Shown here in pieces: positions 17,777 through 26,388 of a stretch of DNA of 49,152 bases. The stretch is from Candidatus Helarchaeota archaeon (lineage in GTDB: Archaea > Asgardarchaeota > Lokiarchaeia > Helarchaeales > HEL-GB-A): contig JABXJU010000003.1 in the NCBI GenBank assembly GCA_013375405.1, positions 1 to 49,152 on the forward strand. The letters are read 5' to 3'. The notes beneath the pieces were generated by a model. The model did no database searches. It had not been told where the DNA came from and was given only the letters and a program-made list of their open reading frames with translations. The translations under genes were made by a program, and so were the position numbers. Each line of letters begins with the position of its first letter. Positions within the stretch are counted from its first letter, which is position 1.

Positions 17777-18307
17777 TTAACTATACTTTCCTGTTTTTGC
17801 ACAGATTTCGTCCATTATAGGTTCAGGATCTCGAAGACCAGGAATTAAACCCTCAGGACGAGGATAAGGTCCCCTATATCCGCCAGTATAACCTGCTGTT
17901 TCGAGTTGTATGGTTGAAAGCCCAAAGTGACGCTCAAAAAATCCACTTACAAGTTCAACATTCTGAATTTTATTATATGGAATGAATTTTTGACTCTTTG
18001 TAATAACTCCTGAATATATTTTAACTCCTTCGTCTTCAAGCTTGAAACTATAATTCTCAAACCATTTAATTGCCCAAATTGAAGCGATAACATAACCTAG
18101 TATTGGAATTCCAATGAGTATCCCCAATGAAATAAAAAGTGCGATTTGGAGCCATAGGAGTGGAAGTGTTAGATAAAAATTTAAAATTCCGAATAGGATT
18201 GTTATTGAAATTGGTATAGGGGCAATAATTAAAAAGTATTTTAAAGTTAGCTTTAATTTTAATACCTTCTTATAGTCCTCATCTATTATTTGGTCCGTCT
18301 TCCTCAC
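17777..18307 (-). CDS. YdbS-like bacterial PH-domain membrane protein, copy 1
   Basis: A 176-residue protein with two hydrophobic helices (about residues 22-45 and 50-80) followed by a bacterial PH (bPH2, YdbS/DUF304-type) domain: NYSFKLEDEGVKIYSGVITKSQKFIPYNKIQNVELVSGFFERHFGLSTIQLETAGY. A tail GLIPGLRDPEPIMDEI follows. It starts with GTG 18307. The paralogue at 18577 shares the same architecture and many identical blocks. bPH2 proteins are membrane proteins of unclear function; this one is also unassigned. Confidence 0.8.
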   Translation of the reverse strand: MRKTDQIIDEDYKKVLKLKLTLKYFLIIAPIPISITILFGILNFYLTLPLLWLQIALFISLGILIGIPILGYVIASIWAIKWFENYSFKLEDEGVKIYSGVITKSQKFIPYNKIQNVELVSGFFERHFGLSTIQLETAGYTGGYRGPYPRPEGLIPGLRDPEPIMDEICAKTGKYS

Positions 18308-18420
18308 CTATAAATATCTATAGATTTTTAAATTCATAAAGAATTTTATTAATTTAATTTAATTACTATTATTCATTTCCGATTTTTATTTATTATTATG
18401 AAGAAATTCTGATCCCTAAA

Positions 18421-18438
18421 AGGTATTTCAAAATACCT
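18421..18438. other. Perfect 8-bp inverted repeat between the two PH-domain genes
   Basis: AGGTATTT, a 2-base spacer and AAATACCT form an exact hairpin about 140 bases past the stop of the 18577 gene and about 115 bases before the start of the 17777 gene. It could be an operator or a weak hairpin; no strong T-run supports a terminator. Confidence 0.35.
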
Positions 18439-18576
18439 ATTTTAGTCTGGTCTATAGATATAAATCGCTCTTATGAATTAAGAACATTGCCTTAATCGGA
18501 ATGAAGATGTAACAAATGCCATAAAAAATTCAAAAAATAATAAAAAATTCATAAAGATAGAGGGATTTAATGAAGG

Positions 18577-19059
18577 TTAGCTTGATTTTTCCATCTTTAT
18601 GCGAATTTCTTCCATAATAGGATCTGGATTCCGAAGTCCAGGGATCATTCCCTCTGGAGGACCATATCCCCCTGCATGACCTGCTGTATCTATTACTATA
18701 GTTGAGAAACCAAAATGCCGATCAAAAATACCTCTTCTGATTTCAAGATGCTCAATTTGTCGATAAGGAATGAATTTCTGACTCTTTCTTATAACCCCTG
18801 AGATGATACGAATACCTTCATCTTCAAGTTGAAAACTATAATTTTCTATCGCTTTATTTGCATAAATAAACGTAAGATAAAGATAAAGAATTAGTAGAAT
18901 TCCACCTAAAAGCCCCAAAGTTATAAAAAATGCGGTTGTAAACCTAAAACCGAAAAATATTAGTATTAGTAAGGATAATACCAAAAACATCATTGAAAAT
19001 GCTATTGCAATTTGTATTCTTCCAACTTTTATATACTCTTTATCTATTTTTTGGGCCAT
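18577..19059 (-). CDS. YdbS-like bacterial PH-domain membrane protein, copy 2
   Basis: A 160-residue paralogue of the preceding entry, starting at the only early ATG (19059; GTG 19068 is an alternative). It has two hydrophobic helices (about residues 15-38 and 42-65) and then the bPH2 domain: NYSFQLEDEGIRIISGVIRKSQKFIPYRQIEHLEI, FDRHFGFSTIVIDTAGHAGGY, GMIPGLRNPDPIMEEI. The strong conservation of SQKFIPY and the GLRxPxPIM tail between copies shows a fairly recent or constrained tandem duplication. The 270 bases between the copies allow independent promoters. Confidence 0.8.
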   Translation of the reverse strand: MAQKIDKEYIKVGRIQIAIAFSMMFLVLSLLILIFFGFRFTTAFFITLGLLGGILLILYLYLTFIYANKAIENYSFQLEDEGIRIISGVIRKSQKFIPYRQIEHLEIRRGIFDRHFGFSTIVIDTAGHAGGYGPPEGMIPGLRNPDPIMEEIRIKMEKSS

Positions 19060-19414
19060 ATTCAACACTTACACATTTTTAAAAAATTCAGGAAAGTCTA
19101 ATAAAAAATATATGAGCTTGATATAGTTTAAAATAATTTTTCATTTTGCATTCTTATCTTAATAATTATAATTCCAAATAATTTTACATTAAGGGCATCC
19201 TAAAATAATCAGGAGAAGGCAAATGAAAGGGAAAAATGATATAAAACGGGGAACTTTTCTGTTCTGCTTTTTGATTACTACAGAAGGCTTATTCCAATGA
19301 GCCCAGGAAGCGCCGAAAGAAGGAGTAAGTCGTGAAATGGGTATTTCAAGGCAAATAAAAAAAGGAACATCAAAAAGTAATTTCAGTCCCTTCTTATAAT
19401 ACAATAGATTTTCA

Positions 19415-19618
19415 TTAATTTCTTTTATACCAATATAGAAAGGTACCATCACTACATAGATATTCTTTCCCCTTTTGGAAGATAAAGGGGAGATCCAGGG
19501 TTTTTGCAATTTCAAATAACGTTTCTTCCTCCTGCAATCGAATCACAAAAGCGTTAAATCCATTAAAATTACTACGCGTAATACTATCCCAATCTCTCAC
19601 TTTAATAACTTCAACCAT
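19415..19618 (-). CDS. Small hypothetical protein with strong ribosome-binding site
   Basis: A 67-residue frame beginning at ATG 19618, preceded by GAGGTGG with 5 bases spacing, the same SD as the small membrane protein gene upstream. The protein (MVEVIKVRDWDSITRSNFNG ... LYWYKRN) has no membrane helix and no family I recognise. An overlapping frame (19189-19515) continues for 108 residues past its end and could be a frameshifted continuation or chance. The start signal makes translation likely; the end is less certain. Confidence 0.5.
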   Translation of the reverse strand: MVEVIKVRDWDSITRSNFNGFNAFVIRLQEEETLFEIAKTLDLPFIFQKGKEYLCSDGTFLYWYKRN

Positions 19619-19675
19619 CTAAACCACCTCATTATTTACTTGTCTATTTCAATTTTTGATTTACTTCTTTTTAAA

Positions 19676-19975
19676 TTACCCCTCACTTTGTACAAGTCCT
19701 AAAACCACTATTAGAGCAATCCACGAAACAATTTCTAATATTATAAGAAAAGCTTGCAGAGATTGTAATGTTTTAATGAAAAGCCCAAAAAGACTAAAGA
19801 TTCTAACGAAAATTAGGTATCCTATAATATAGGTAGAGCTATTTTTAATGTTTTGTCTGAGCGTTTTTCCTGTTTTCTTATACGCTTTCAGCAATTTTCT
19901 TCTTTCATCTCGTCCTCTCGCAAGTTCTTCACGTAATTTATCTAAACTTTCCTTATCAAATTTTCCATCACTCAT
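19676..19975 (-). CDS. Small membrane protein with N-terminal charged helix
   Basis: A 99-residue protein from ATG 19975, chosen because GAGGTGG lies 5 bases upstream; a longer frame up to 20080 lacks such support. Residues 1-45 are charged and probably helical (ESLDKLREELARGRDERRKLL), followed by two hydrophobic helices at about 48-66 and 75-94. It probably shares a transcript with the 67-residue gene downstream. Function unknown. Confidence 0.6.
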   Translation of the reverse strand: MSDGKFDKESLDKLREELARGRDERRKLLKAYKKTGKTLRQNIKNSSTYIIGYLIFVRIFSLFGLFIKTLQSLQAFLIILEIVSWIALIVVLGLVQSEG

Positions 19976-20135
19976 TATTACCACCTCATTTTTACTTTCA
20001 TCATTCAGGAATTTAAAAAAGATGTATCCAGGACAAATTGAAAGGCGATCAAGATAAGTGACGTGAAATCTCTCTTTCACGGCTTTTAATTTGTAAGATT
20101 AAAGAGTGCAATATTAGAAAACTAGTTGTTTCCCC

Positions 20136-20879
20136 TTAAATCTTGCCTTTCTTAATTAAGGCGATATGTTCCGTTTTGCCAAGATAAATATACCCGAACT
20201 CAATGAGGGGTAAAATAGTTAAATGGTTGGGAAGTTGGGGCAGGAGAAGCGATCGTTGATCAATCATCGCGAAATCAACTGTAATGAGATGCGCTGGGTT
20301 ATTCTGTAATGCCAAATGGTCTGCATAGACAAGGATTTTTTTATCTGTTAAATCTAGGCGTGATGCCTTGAGATTTTTTGCTCTTTGATTTAAAATTACT
20401 CTATTAACAGGGGAATGTTTTTTAAATTGAATTTTTTTCGAGTGCATGAATTGGAAATATTTCTTCCGAAAGATCATCCGCAATTGATTGAAAAGAACAT
20501 AGAATTCTCGTAAACTTGAGATTGAACTCAAATCATAATTGTTTAAGATCTATTCAATTAAGTTAGCAAGGGGGAATTCTTGGCGTATCAGAAGGGTTAG
20601 CCGTTGAGTTAATTCTTCTTCCGTAAAGCTACGGGTTTGTCTGCAGAAATCATGTATATCTTGGAGAACCTGATTCATCTTATGGTGGAGAATATTAAAG
20701 AATTCATCTTCCACAATATCCAGAATATATCCCCGAAAATCCTTGACTTTCCCTTTAATTGTAAATTTAGAAGAATCGTTGATGACATTAATTAACTGAA
20801 CGGCATCAGGGTGAAAAAGTTCTATCGGGTTGAGATAAGAAAAAAGTATACAAGTATCAAAGAAAATTTGAATATGCAA
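20136..20879 (-). pseudogene. PIN-domain nuclease interrupted by an in-frame TAG
   Basis: Two consecutive open stretches in the same frame (20879-20550 and 20531-20136) are separated only by a TAG at 20550-20552 and six further sense codons. Read through, they give about 247 residues with the acidic PIN pattern on both sides of the stop: FFDTCILFSYLNP at the N-terminus, DIVEDEF in the middle, then KKILVYADHLALQN and LITVDFAMID in the second part. PIN domains are Mg-dependent RNases, often toxins. Neither half would fold alone as a complete PIN. Options are a nonsense mutation, a sequencing error, or recoding; TAG is used as an ordinary stop by neighbouring genes (for example at 11681, 15240 and 24095). 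The gene follows the unknown gene at 20895 by 15 bases. Confidence 0.6.
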
Positions 20880-20894
20880 AGGAAATCCCGGCTC

Positions 20895-21602
20895 TTAACG
20901 ATTGTTTACAACCCTAAAGACGTGATGCATCAACTCGGCGTTATCTTTAAACAACTGTTCATCTTTGCTAGAAATTTTAGGGATGAAATCATTAGTAATA
21001 GCAAATTTGGAGAGTTCGGTTACTTCATCGGCGAAGAGTTTTAAGTATTTGTTTATGCTTTTATTTGTTTGAATCAACCCTTCCTCAATTTTACGTTGAG
21101 TTTCATAAATCCGAAACATGACAATATTGACATATAGTATCATATTCGCAAGCTTCATCGGATCATATTGCTGTTGTAACCGTCGCTTGCGAAAACGTGG
21201 CGGATTTAGATAGTTTTTGATGACTTGGAAAATTTCATAGATTAAATTTATACCGTCAATCCAGGCAAATAAGTATTTCAGGATATATTTTTCTTCAACA
21301 AGTGAATTATAAAATGATTCTTTTAAATCCACTAAAACAGTTTTTAAGCGTTGTAATTCTTTCTCGCGATCAAAAACCACTTCAGGTGGAACGGGAAATT
21401 CCGAGATTACTTCAATAAAATTATCTCTAAATTCGGTGATGGTCCGCTCTGGCATCTCCCTGAATCTCTGATACATTTGCTCAGCAATCTCACGGGAGAT
21501 CGTATATCTCTCATCCTGCAAATCCATACTAAATTCACAAGAAAGCGTAATAAAATCCTCCAACAACTTAAAATCCCCTTTATCAACCGCCAAACTCAAC
21601 AC
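20895..21602 (-). CDS. Unknown helical protein paired with the PIN gene
   Basis: A 235-residue, mainly alpha-helical soluble protein I do not recognise. It begins with GTG 21602 or the TTG just after it. Features include acidic N-terminal helices (DFKLLEDFITLSCEFSMDL), a basic patch near residue 140 (PPRFRKRRLQQQ) and a long helix near 165-200 (IYETQRKIEEGLIQTNKSINKYLKLFADEVTEL). It ends 15 bases upstream of the interrupted PIN gene, so the two are one unit. Such a pair recalls toxin-antitoxin organisation, but the protein is larger than typical antitoxins and has no visible DNA-binding motif. Confidence 0.6.
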   Translation of the reverse strand: MLSLAVDKGDFKLLEDFITLSCEFSMDLQDERYTISREIAEQMYQRFREMPERTITEFRDNFIEVISEFPVPPEVVFDREKELQRLKTVLVDLKESFYNSLVEEKYILKYLFAWIDGINLIYEIFQVIKNYLNPPRFRKRRLQQQYDPMKLANMILYVNIVMFRIYETQRKIEEGLIQTNKSINKYLKLFADEVTELSKFAITNDFIPKISSKDEQLFKDNAELMHHVFRVVNNR

Positions 21603-22018
21603 ATCTAACTTTTAATTATTTTTATCGGATTTTAATCTACCAATCATATCTTTATAAAATTAATGCCTCTAATAAAGAAATAATGTGCGCGACATATATA
21701 GATATGTCATCAATTTTTATGGTTTTTTATCTTTTTTATAAGCAGTATAGAGCTAACCCTATCAAACTCGTGACATTTCTATGAGACTTAACCATAATAA
21801 TACAATATCTCTTGGTTCTAAAACTAAATCAAGAGAAGATTACCCGGTTGAAAGAACTAGGTATCGATCTAGAATAATTTTACTCTTTTTTCCTAGTGTG
21901 TCTTTTTAGGTACCGTATATCATTAAGAAAATTAGATTAATTAATGAAATTAGCGTATAAGTATATAGAGAAGAAATGAATATTTTATATTTGTGTAGAC
22001 ATTTGTATAGGTGTTTAG
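21603..22018. other. 416-base intergenic region with a perfect palindrome
   Basis: No gene is visible. It holds GACATAT-atag-ATATGTC at 21691-21708 (7-bp arms, about 90 bases upstream of the minus-strand unknown gene) followed by T-rich sequence on the plus strand. It also contains the promoters for the minus-strand pair and for the plus-strand zinc-ribbon gene; several AT-rich TATA-like stretches make a single choice impossible. Confidence 0.5.
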
Positions 22019-22261
22019 ATGAGAAGGGGCATTAGTTATACGCAAATGCGGTGTCCTTTCTGTGGAGGGAATATCGCGATTGACCATCGACAACGGCAGA
22101 TGGTGTGCAGCGAATGTGGAATGGTCATACAAGAAGAAGATTTTAATAGAAATGTTATTAAAAAGCGAGATCCTGAGACAAACAAAGAGTTGGACGATGG
22201 ATATCCCGTAGATAGGGATTGGAAGTTACGGCAAAAGATAAAGAAAGCCTTTAAGCATTAA
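22019..22261 (+). CDS. TFIIB-like zinc-ribbon small protein
   Basis: An 80-residue protein with a single zinc ribbon, C12-x2-C15 and C30-x2-C33 (RCPFCGG ... MVCSECGMVI), of the type found at the N-terminus of TFIIB. There is no cyclin domain; the C-terminal 45 residues are charged and helical (RDPETNKELDDGYPVDRDWKLRQKIKKAF). Such stand-alone ribbons are common in archaea and may bind nucleic acid or RNA polymerase; the function is unknown. The start is ATG 22019. SRP19 follows 124 bases downstream. Confidence 0.75.
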   Translation: MRRGISYTQMRCPFCGGNIAIDHRQRQMVCSECGMVIQEEDFNRNVIKKRDPETNKELDDGYPVDRDWKLRQKIKKAFKH

Positions 22262-22385
22262 GAAAATCTGTCAGGTCTTTTATGAGTGAGCGAATTCCGA
22301 ATCCCCACTTTCTGTAATAAGGAATACTATCCTAACTATAATTCAGGGAATTATTTTGAATTTTTCTAAGGACTAATTTTATAAA

Positions 22386-22709
22386 GTGGGGAGAATTACC
22401 CATGTATGTATGCGAAACAAAAAGCAATATTACTTCTATCCAGTGTATTTCGATGCTAATCGGAGTCGGAGTCAAGGACGGAGAGTTAAAAAAAAGTTGG
22501 CTGTGAAATCGCCTTCAATTCAAGATTTAGCCCAGGCAGCCACGATATTAGATGTACCATTTGAATTAAATTCAGAAGCAATATATCCTCGGTTTTGGTG
22601 GATCCCATCTGGACGCCTTCAAGTAAAAAAGGATGAGGCAATTAAAAATAAAAATGCTTTACTAAAAAAGATTGCTATGCAATTAAGGAAAATTCATGTA
22701 AAAAAATAA
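22386..22709 (+). CDS. srp19: Signal recognition particle protein SRP19
   Basis: A 107-residue SRP19, the protein that binds SRP RNA and prepares it for SRP54. The YFYPVYFDANRSRSQGRRV motif, the helix SIQDLAQAATILDVPFEL and PRFWWIPSGRLQVKK are characteristic. It starts with GTG 22386. The next gene's first possible start is 3 bases after its stop, suggesting co-translation. Confidence 0.92.
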   Translation: MGRITHVCMRNKKQYYFYPVYFDANRSRSQGRRVKKKLAVKSPSIQDLAQAATILDVPFELNSEAIYPRFWWIPSGRLQVKKDEAIKNKNALLKKIAMQLRKIHVKK

Positions 22710-22712
22710 GGC

Positions 22713-24095
22713 TTGTCTCTTTTATTTAAGTTTGAATATTCCTTACAATTGGTGATTTATCTGACCTCTAAAATCGGATTTTCTGCAGTGAAAATAACGC
22801 CACAGCAGACTCATATTCCGATGGGGGGCTATTATATCAGGTATTCCACTGGAGTGCATGATGATATCTACGTGAGAACTTTGTATATGGCTACTGCAGG
22901 AGAAGAAATTTTTATAATTGCATGTGATTTATTGAGTCTTTATGGTAAATTTGTTAACAGAATGAGAAATCGAATTTATAAACATACAGATGTGAAAGAA
23001 AAAAATATTTTAATATGTGCCTTACATGATCATTCTGCACCAGATACTCTGGGATTAGAGGGTGTGCGAGGATTTTTAAAATATACTTTAAGCGTAGATT
23101 GGTTTCGAAAAATTGAGGATAAAATTGTAAAATCTGCAATTAAGGCAAAAAAAAACGCAATATTAGGGAAAATTGGAGTTAAAACTAAAATTATCAAGCA
23201 AAGTGAAAAATTAGTAATCAATCGCCGCCATCCTAGGCGAGAGTTGAGATATCCTTTCACAGTTTGGAAAATTACTAGTGATAATAGTTTAAAGGCATCG
23301 CTCATTAATTATGCGTGTCATGGAACTACACTAAATCGAGATAATCGATTAATTTCAGCGGAATATCCAGGATATCTCATAAGAATGCTTGAGAAAAAAT
23401 TTGAACCACATTTTTCGATGTATTTAAATGGGCCATGTGGAGATATAAACCCCTATCTATTTCCAGAGCATTGGAACTTTGAAAGAATCAATTTTGATGC
23501 CATTTTTAAAGAGAGATATGGCGATTATAATGCTTTTTGTAACTATGATCATACTAAAAGAATTGGAGAAAGGCTGGCAGATCACGCGATCCAACTATTA
23601 CCGGAAATAGTCACAAGAGAAATTGAAAAAATTCAGGTATTCACGAAAGAAATAGAAATTCCAGTTTCCTTCAAATGCCCAAACAGAAAATTTACGGATA
23701 TTTTACTTACATTTTTATTAAAAAGAGTTTTCTTCAAGATATTGAGAGCTTTTAACAGAACAAATGTAAGTTATTTTAGTTATGTTAAAAAAAATAGAAA
23801 AACTCATGTGCAATCAGAACTCCAACTAATTAAAATTAACGATGATATATTGATTGTCGCCATTCCCGCAGAAGTTTTCAGTGAGATTGGGGAAGAACTT
23901 ATCGAGAAATCACCGATAAAAAACACAATCATTGTGGAGCTGGCTAATGATTATCTCGGGTACATTTTCTCCTTAAACGAATGTAAATATGGGGGATACG
24001 AAGTAACTGGACTTGCAAATCTTGCAGGGATATTACCGGGAACCTATATCAAGAATACAATCCTCAAGATGTATGAGAAATTAACGCCAGCTTAG
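22713..24095 (+). CDS. Neutral-ceramidase-like hydrolase, copy 1
   Basis: A 460-residue protein of the neutral/alkaline non-lysosomal ceramidase N-terminal family, whose known members are zinc amidases cleaving N-acyl sphingosine. Motifs: IGFSAVKITPQ at the domain start (about residue 21), GVHDDIYVR, the metal/active-site histidines in CALHDHSAPDT and NYACHGTTL, and LNGPCGDINP. There is no signal peptide; the first 20 residues precede the domain, so TTG 22713 is uncertain and GTG 22752 is possible. Archaea are not known to make ceramides, so another amide substrate, or a lipid-related one, is likely. The paralogue at 24106 follows after 10 bases. Confidence 0.75.
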   Translation: MSLLFKFEYSLQLVIYLTSKIGFSAVKITPQQTHIPMGGYYIRYSTGVHDDIYVRTLYMATAGEEIFIIACDLLSLYGKFVNRMRNRIYKHTDVKEKNILICALHDHSAPDTLGLEGVRGFLKYTLSVDWFRKIEDKIVKSAIKAKKNAILGKIGVKTKIIKQSEKLVINRRHPRRELRYPFTVWKITSDNSLKASLINYACHGTTLNRDNRLISAEYPGYLIRMLEKKFEPHFSMYLNGPCGDINPYLFPEHWNFERINFDAIFKERYGDYNAFCNYDHTKRIGERLADHAIQLLPEIVTREIEKIQVFTKEIEIPVSFKCPNRKFTDILLTFLLKRVFFKILRAFNRTNVSYFSYVKKNRKTHVQSELQLIKINDDILIVAIPAEVFSEIGEELIEKSPIKNTIIVELANDYLGYIFSLNECKYGGYEVTGLANLAGILPGTYIKNTILKMYEKLTPA

Positions 24096-24105
24096 TTGAG
24101 ATTTC

Positions 24106-25434
24106 ATGTCGGGTTTTAAGGTTGGGTTTTCGGATATAATAATTACTCCGAAATTACATTTACCAATGGGAGGATATGGTGCAAGATTATGCAACGCAAC
24201 GGGAGTTCATGATGATCTTTTTGCGAGAGCTGTTTATTTTAATTATAATAATGGTGAAAGTCTTATAATAGCTGCAGATATTTTAAGCTTTCCTTTGAAA
24301 GCCATTAAATATTATCGTAAATTAATAAATCACCAAATAGGGATTGAGGAACAACGAATTTTCATTTGTGCGCTGCATAATCATTCAGGACCCGATACAA
24401 TGGGATTAATCCATCCTTTACGTGGATTTTTCAGGTCAAGTTTAGATGTAAGGTATTTCCTGAAATTAGGGAAAAAATTCGTTAAATTAGCCGAGAATGC
24501 AAAAATGAGTTCTCAAGAAGCACTAGTTGATGCAGAAAAGAGAGTAATGGAGAAACGTTTGATAATAAATCGCCGTGAACCACTTAGAGATTCAAAATAT
24601 GATGTAGGAGTAATTCGTTTCGATGATTTGCAAGGAAATATAATCGGATTTATTATAAACTATGCCTGTCATGGAACTGTATTACCATCGGATAATACAC
24701 TTTACACTGCAGAATATCCTGGATATTTAATTAAGCGGATAAAAGCTCGATTGGGCAAAAAAATCCATGTAATTTATCTAAATGGGCCGTGTGGGGATCT
24801 TAATCCAAATCTCTTTGATTTTAATGTGAGTCTCGCTGAAGTCGATGCGAAAAAGGAAATCCTTTATGATGGTCCAGGACATGCGAAAGGAAATTTTAAA
24901 CGTGCAAGGGAAATAGGGTTTGCGATTGCTGATAAAGCTTTGGATATAAGTGAAGAAATGAAATGTATCCCTATTACAGATTTTAACCATACTTTTAAAT
25001 CGTATTTTCTTTCAAGAAAATATCTTCTTTATGAAAAAACTGTGAAGATGCATCTTAGACATCTGAATTTCAAGTTTAAAGTGGGGAGATTCAAATTATT
25101 TTGGTGTATAAAAAAACCACCTATTCCATATCCTATTGATTTTATTAGAAAGGACGGAAAATATCTTCAAGAAGCCGAGATTCATGTATTAAAATTAAAT
25201 GATATTGCAATAGTTGGCATTCCAGGAGAAGTCTTCTCAGAATTGGGAAATAGAATTCTTGCAAAATCCAAAGTAAAGAAAACTATTATAGCAGAATTAG
25301 CGAATGGGTCAATAGGGTATCTCTATCCATTAGAAGATTACAAAAAAGGAGGGTATGAAATGTTTCTATCTCTTGATGTCACTGGAGGAACGTATTTAAC
25401 AAATAAAGCAATAAAGCTTTTGAATTCGATGTAA
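24106..25434 (+). CDS. Neutral-ceramidase-like hydrolase, copy 2
   Basis: A 442-residue paralogue of the preceding gene in the same operon. It starts at ATG 24106 directly with the domain (MSGFKVGFSDIIITPK), then GVHDDLFARAVYF, the histidine motif CALHNHSGPDTMG (closer to the family's THTHSGPDT than copy 1), NYACHGTVL, LNGPCGDLNP and IVGIPGEVFSELG. It appears complete and cytoplasmic, with no signal peptide. Its substrate is unknown; both copies probably act on related N-acyl compounds. Confidence 0.78.
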   Translation: MSGFKVGFSDIIITPKLHLPMGGYGARLCNATGVHDDLFARAVYFNYNNGESLIIAADILSFPLKAIKYYRKLINHQIGIEEQRIFICALHNHSGPDTMGLIHPLRGFFRSSLDVRYFLKLGKKFVKLAENAKMSSQEALVDAEKRVMEKRLIINRREPLRDSKYDVGVIRFDDLQGNIIGFIINYACHGTVLPSDNTLYTAEYPGYLIKRIKARLGKKIHVIYLNGPCGDLNPNLFDFNVSLAEVDAKKEILYDGPGHAKGNFKRAREIGFAIADKALDISEEMKCIPITDFNHTFKSYFLSRKYLLYEKTVKMHLRHLNFKFKVGRFKLFWCIKKPPIPYPIDFIRKDGKYLQEAEIHVLKLNDIAIVGIPGEVFSELGNRILAKSKVKKTIIAELANGSIGYLYPLEDYKKGGYEMFLSLDVTGGTYLTNKAIKLLNSM

Positions 25435-25444
25435 GAGGAATCAG

Positions 25445-26383
25445 CTAAAAAGATATTTCAATCGTTTTGGATACCCCAGAGATAAATTCGGGAAGGGCGT
25501 CTTTGATCGAAGCAATTTTTTCTGCATCCTTTGTGAGGATTGTGAGATAATAACGCAATTTAAACACCACTATCTGGTTAAATAGAATCATACCGGCGGG
25601 ACTACCTTTTTTTAATTTTTTTATTAAGCGAAGCGATATTTCTGGAGGATCCATTAGATGTTTCTCGTAAGTTTCATATAATTGGGTTAGATGACTTGCT
25701 GTCAGCTGGCAAAGTGCGAGGTTTTCTTCATTATCCTCCTCTGATGTAGATAGTTTACTGATAATGGTTCCATTTTTATCCATTAGGAGAAAACAGGCTA
25801 GTTGATGCTCTTGAAAGAATTTTAGGATATAGGAGTCCAACATCGAAGTAAATGGGAGGAGTTTTTGTATAGCAAAGGAAAATGGAATCAAAACTGAAGG
25901 GTAATCAAAAATTGTACTAGAAAAATAGAAAGCTTCAATTTTTTTAAGTGAAGTTTTTAATCGTTTTTTAAGCGTATCAATAGTTTCAAGAACTTTTTGG
26001 GATTCTGCGATGTCTGGATCGGCCTTATGAAATAACACAAGGATGAGAGACTTCTGTCTTTTTAAAAGTTTTAATGTATTGTCAAAATAGTTGATTGATT
26101 CTTCAAAGCGTTCCTCGTCTTGAATATCAATTAAATAAAAAAGTAGATCAGTATTATCAAAAAAGTGAGTTTTATTCTCATAGGATTCACGAAGCTGTTT
26201 TTGACCACCAAAATCCCATAATAAAATCGGAAACCCAAAGATTTCATATGGGGATTGATTCACTCCAGTAGTTGGGCGAAGGGGGTATTCTTGATGTTTC
26301 AGCCGAGCAATGAAACTGGATTTTCCAGAGTTATCTAATCCACAAAATATTATCTTTTTTATTTTCCGTTCCTTCTTTCCCAT
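25445..26383 (-). CDS. Rag/Gtr-like small GTPase with C-terminal longin/roadblock-type domain
   Basis: A 312-residue protein starting at ATG 26383, supported by AGGTGA 5-6 bases upstream; GTG 26392 overlaps the preceding stop and is an alternative. GTPase motifs: G1 GLDNSGKS (15-22), switch-I Thr (T38/T39), G3 WDFGGQ (56-61), and G4 HKAD (119-122). G4 is not the Ras/Arf NKxD but matches the HKxD of Rag/Gtr GTPases. The C-terminal 120 residues contain a strand-helix pattern (ACFLLMDKNGTIISKL ... MILFNQIVVFKLRYYLTIL) like the roadblock/longin region through which eukaryotic RagA/C dimerise. This architecture is a eukaryotic-signature trait of Asgard archaea. It is probably co-expressed with the upstream LmbE-like gene. 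Confidence 0.87.
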   Translation of the reverse strand: MGKKERKIKKIIFCGLDNSGKSSFIARLKHQEYPLRPTTGVNQSPYEIFGFPILLWDFGGQKQLRESYENKTHFFDNTDLLFYLIDIQDEERFEESINYFDNTLKLLKRQKSLILVLFHKADPDIAESQKVLETIDTLKKRLKTSLKKIEAFYFSSTIFDYPSVLIPFSFAIQKLLPFTSMLDSYILKFFQEHQLACFLLMDKNGTIISKLSTSEEDNEENLALCQLTASHLTQLYETYEKHLMDPPEISLRLIKKLKKGSPAGMILFNQIVVFKLRYYLTILTKDAEKIASIKDALPEFISGVSKTIEISF

Positions 26384-26388
26384 AAAGT

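Noticed and set aside
19189..19515. 108-codon minus-strand frame overlapping the small 67-residue gene
   Set aside because: No SD at its TTG start, and it overlaps a frame with a strong SD. It might be a frameshifted continuation, but the protein looks unordered, so I did not list it as a gene.
20550..20552. Pyrrolysine reading of the TAG in the PIN gene
   Set aside because: Nearby genes end with TAG, and no pyl genes are in the window; kept only as one option in a finding.
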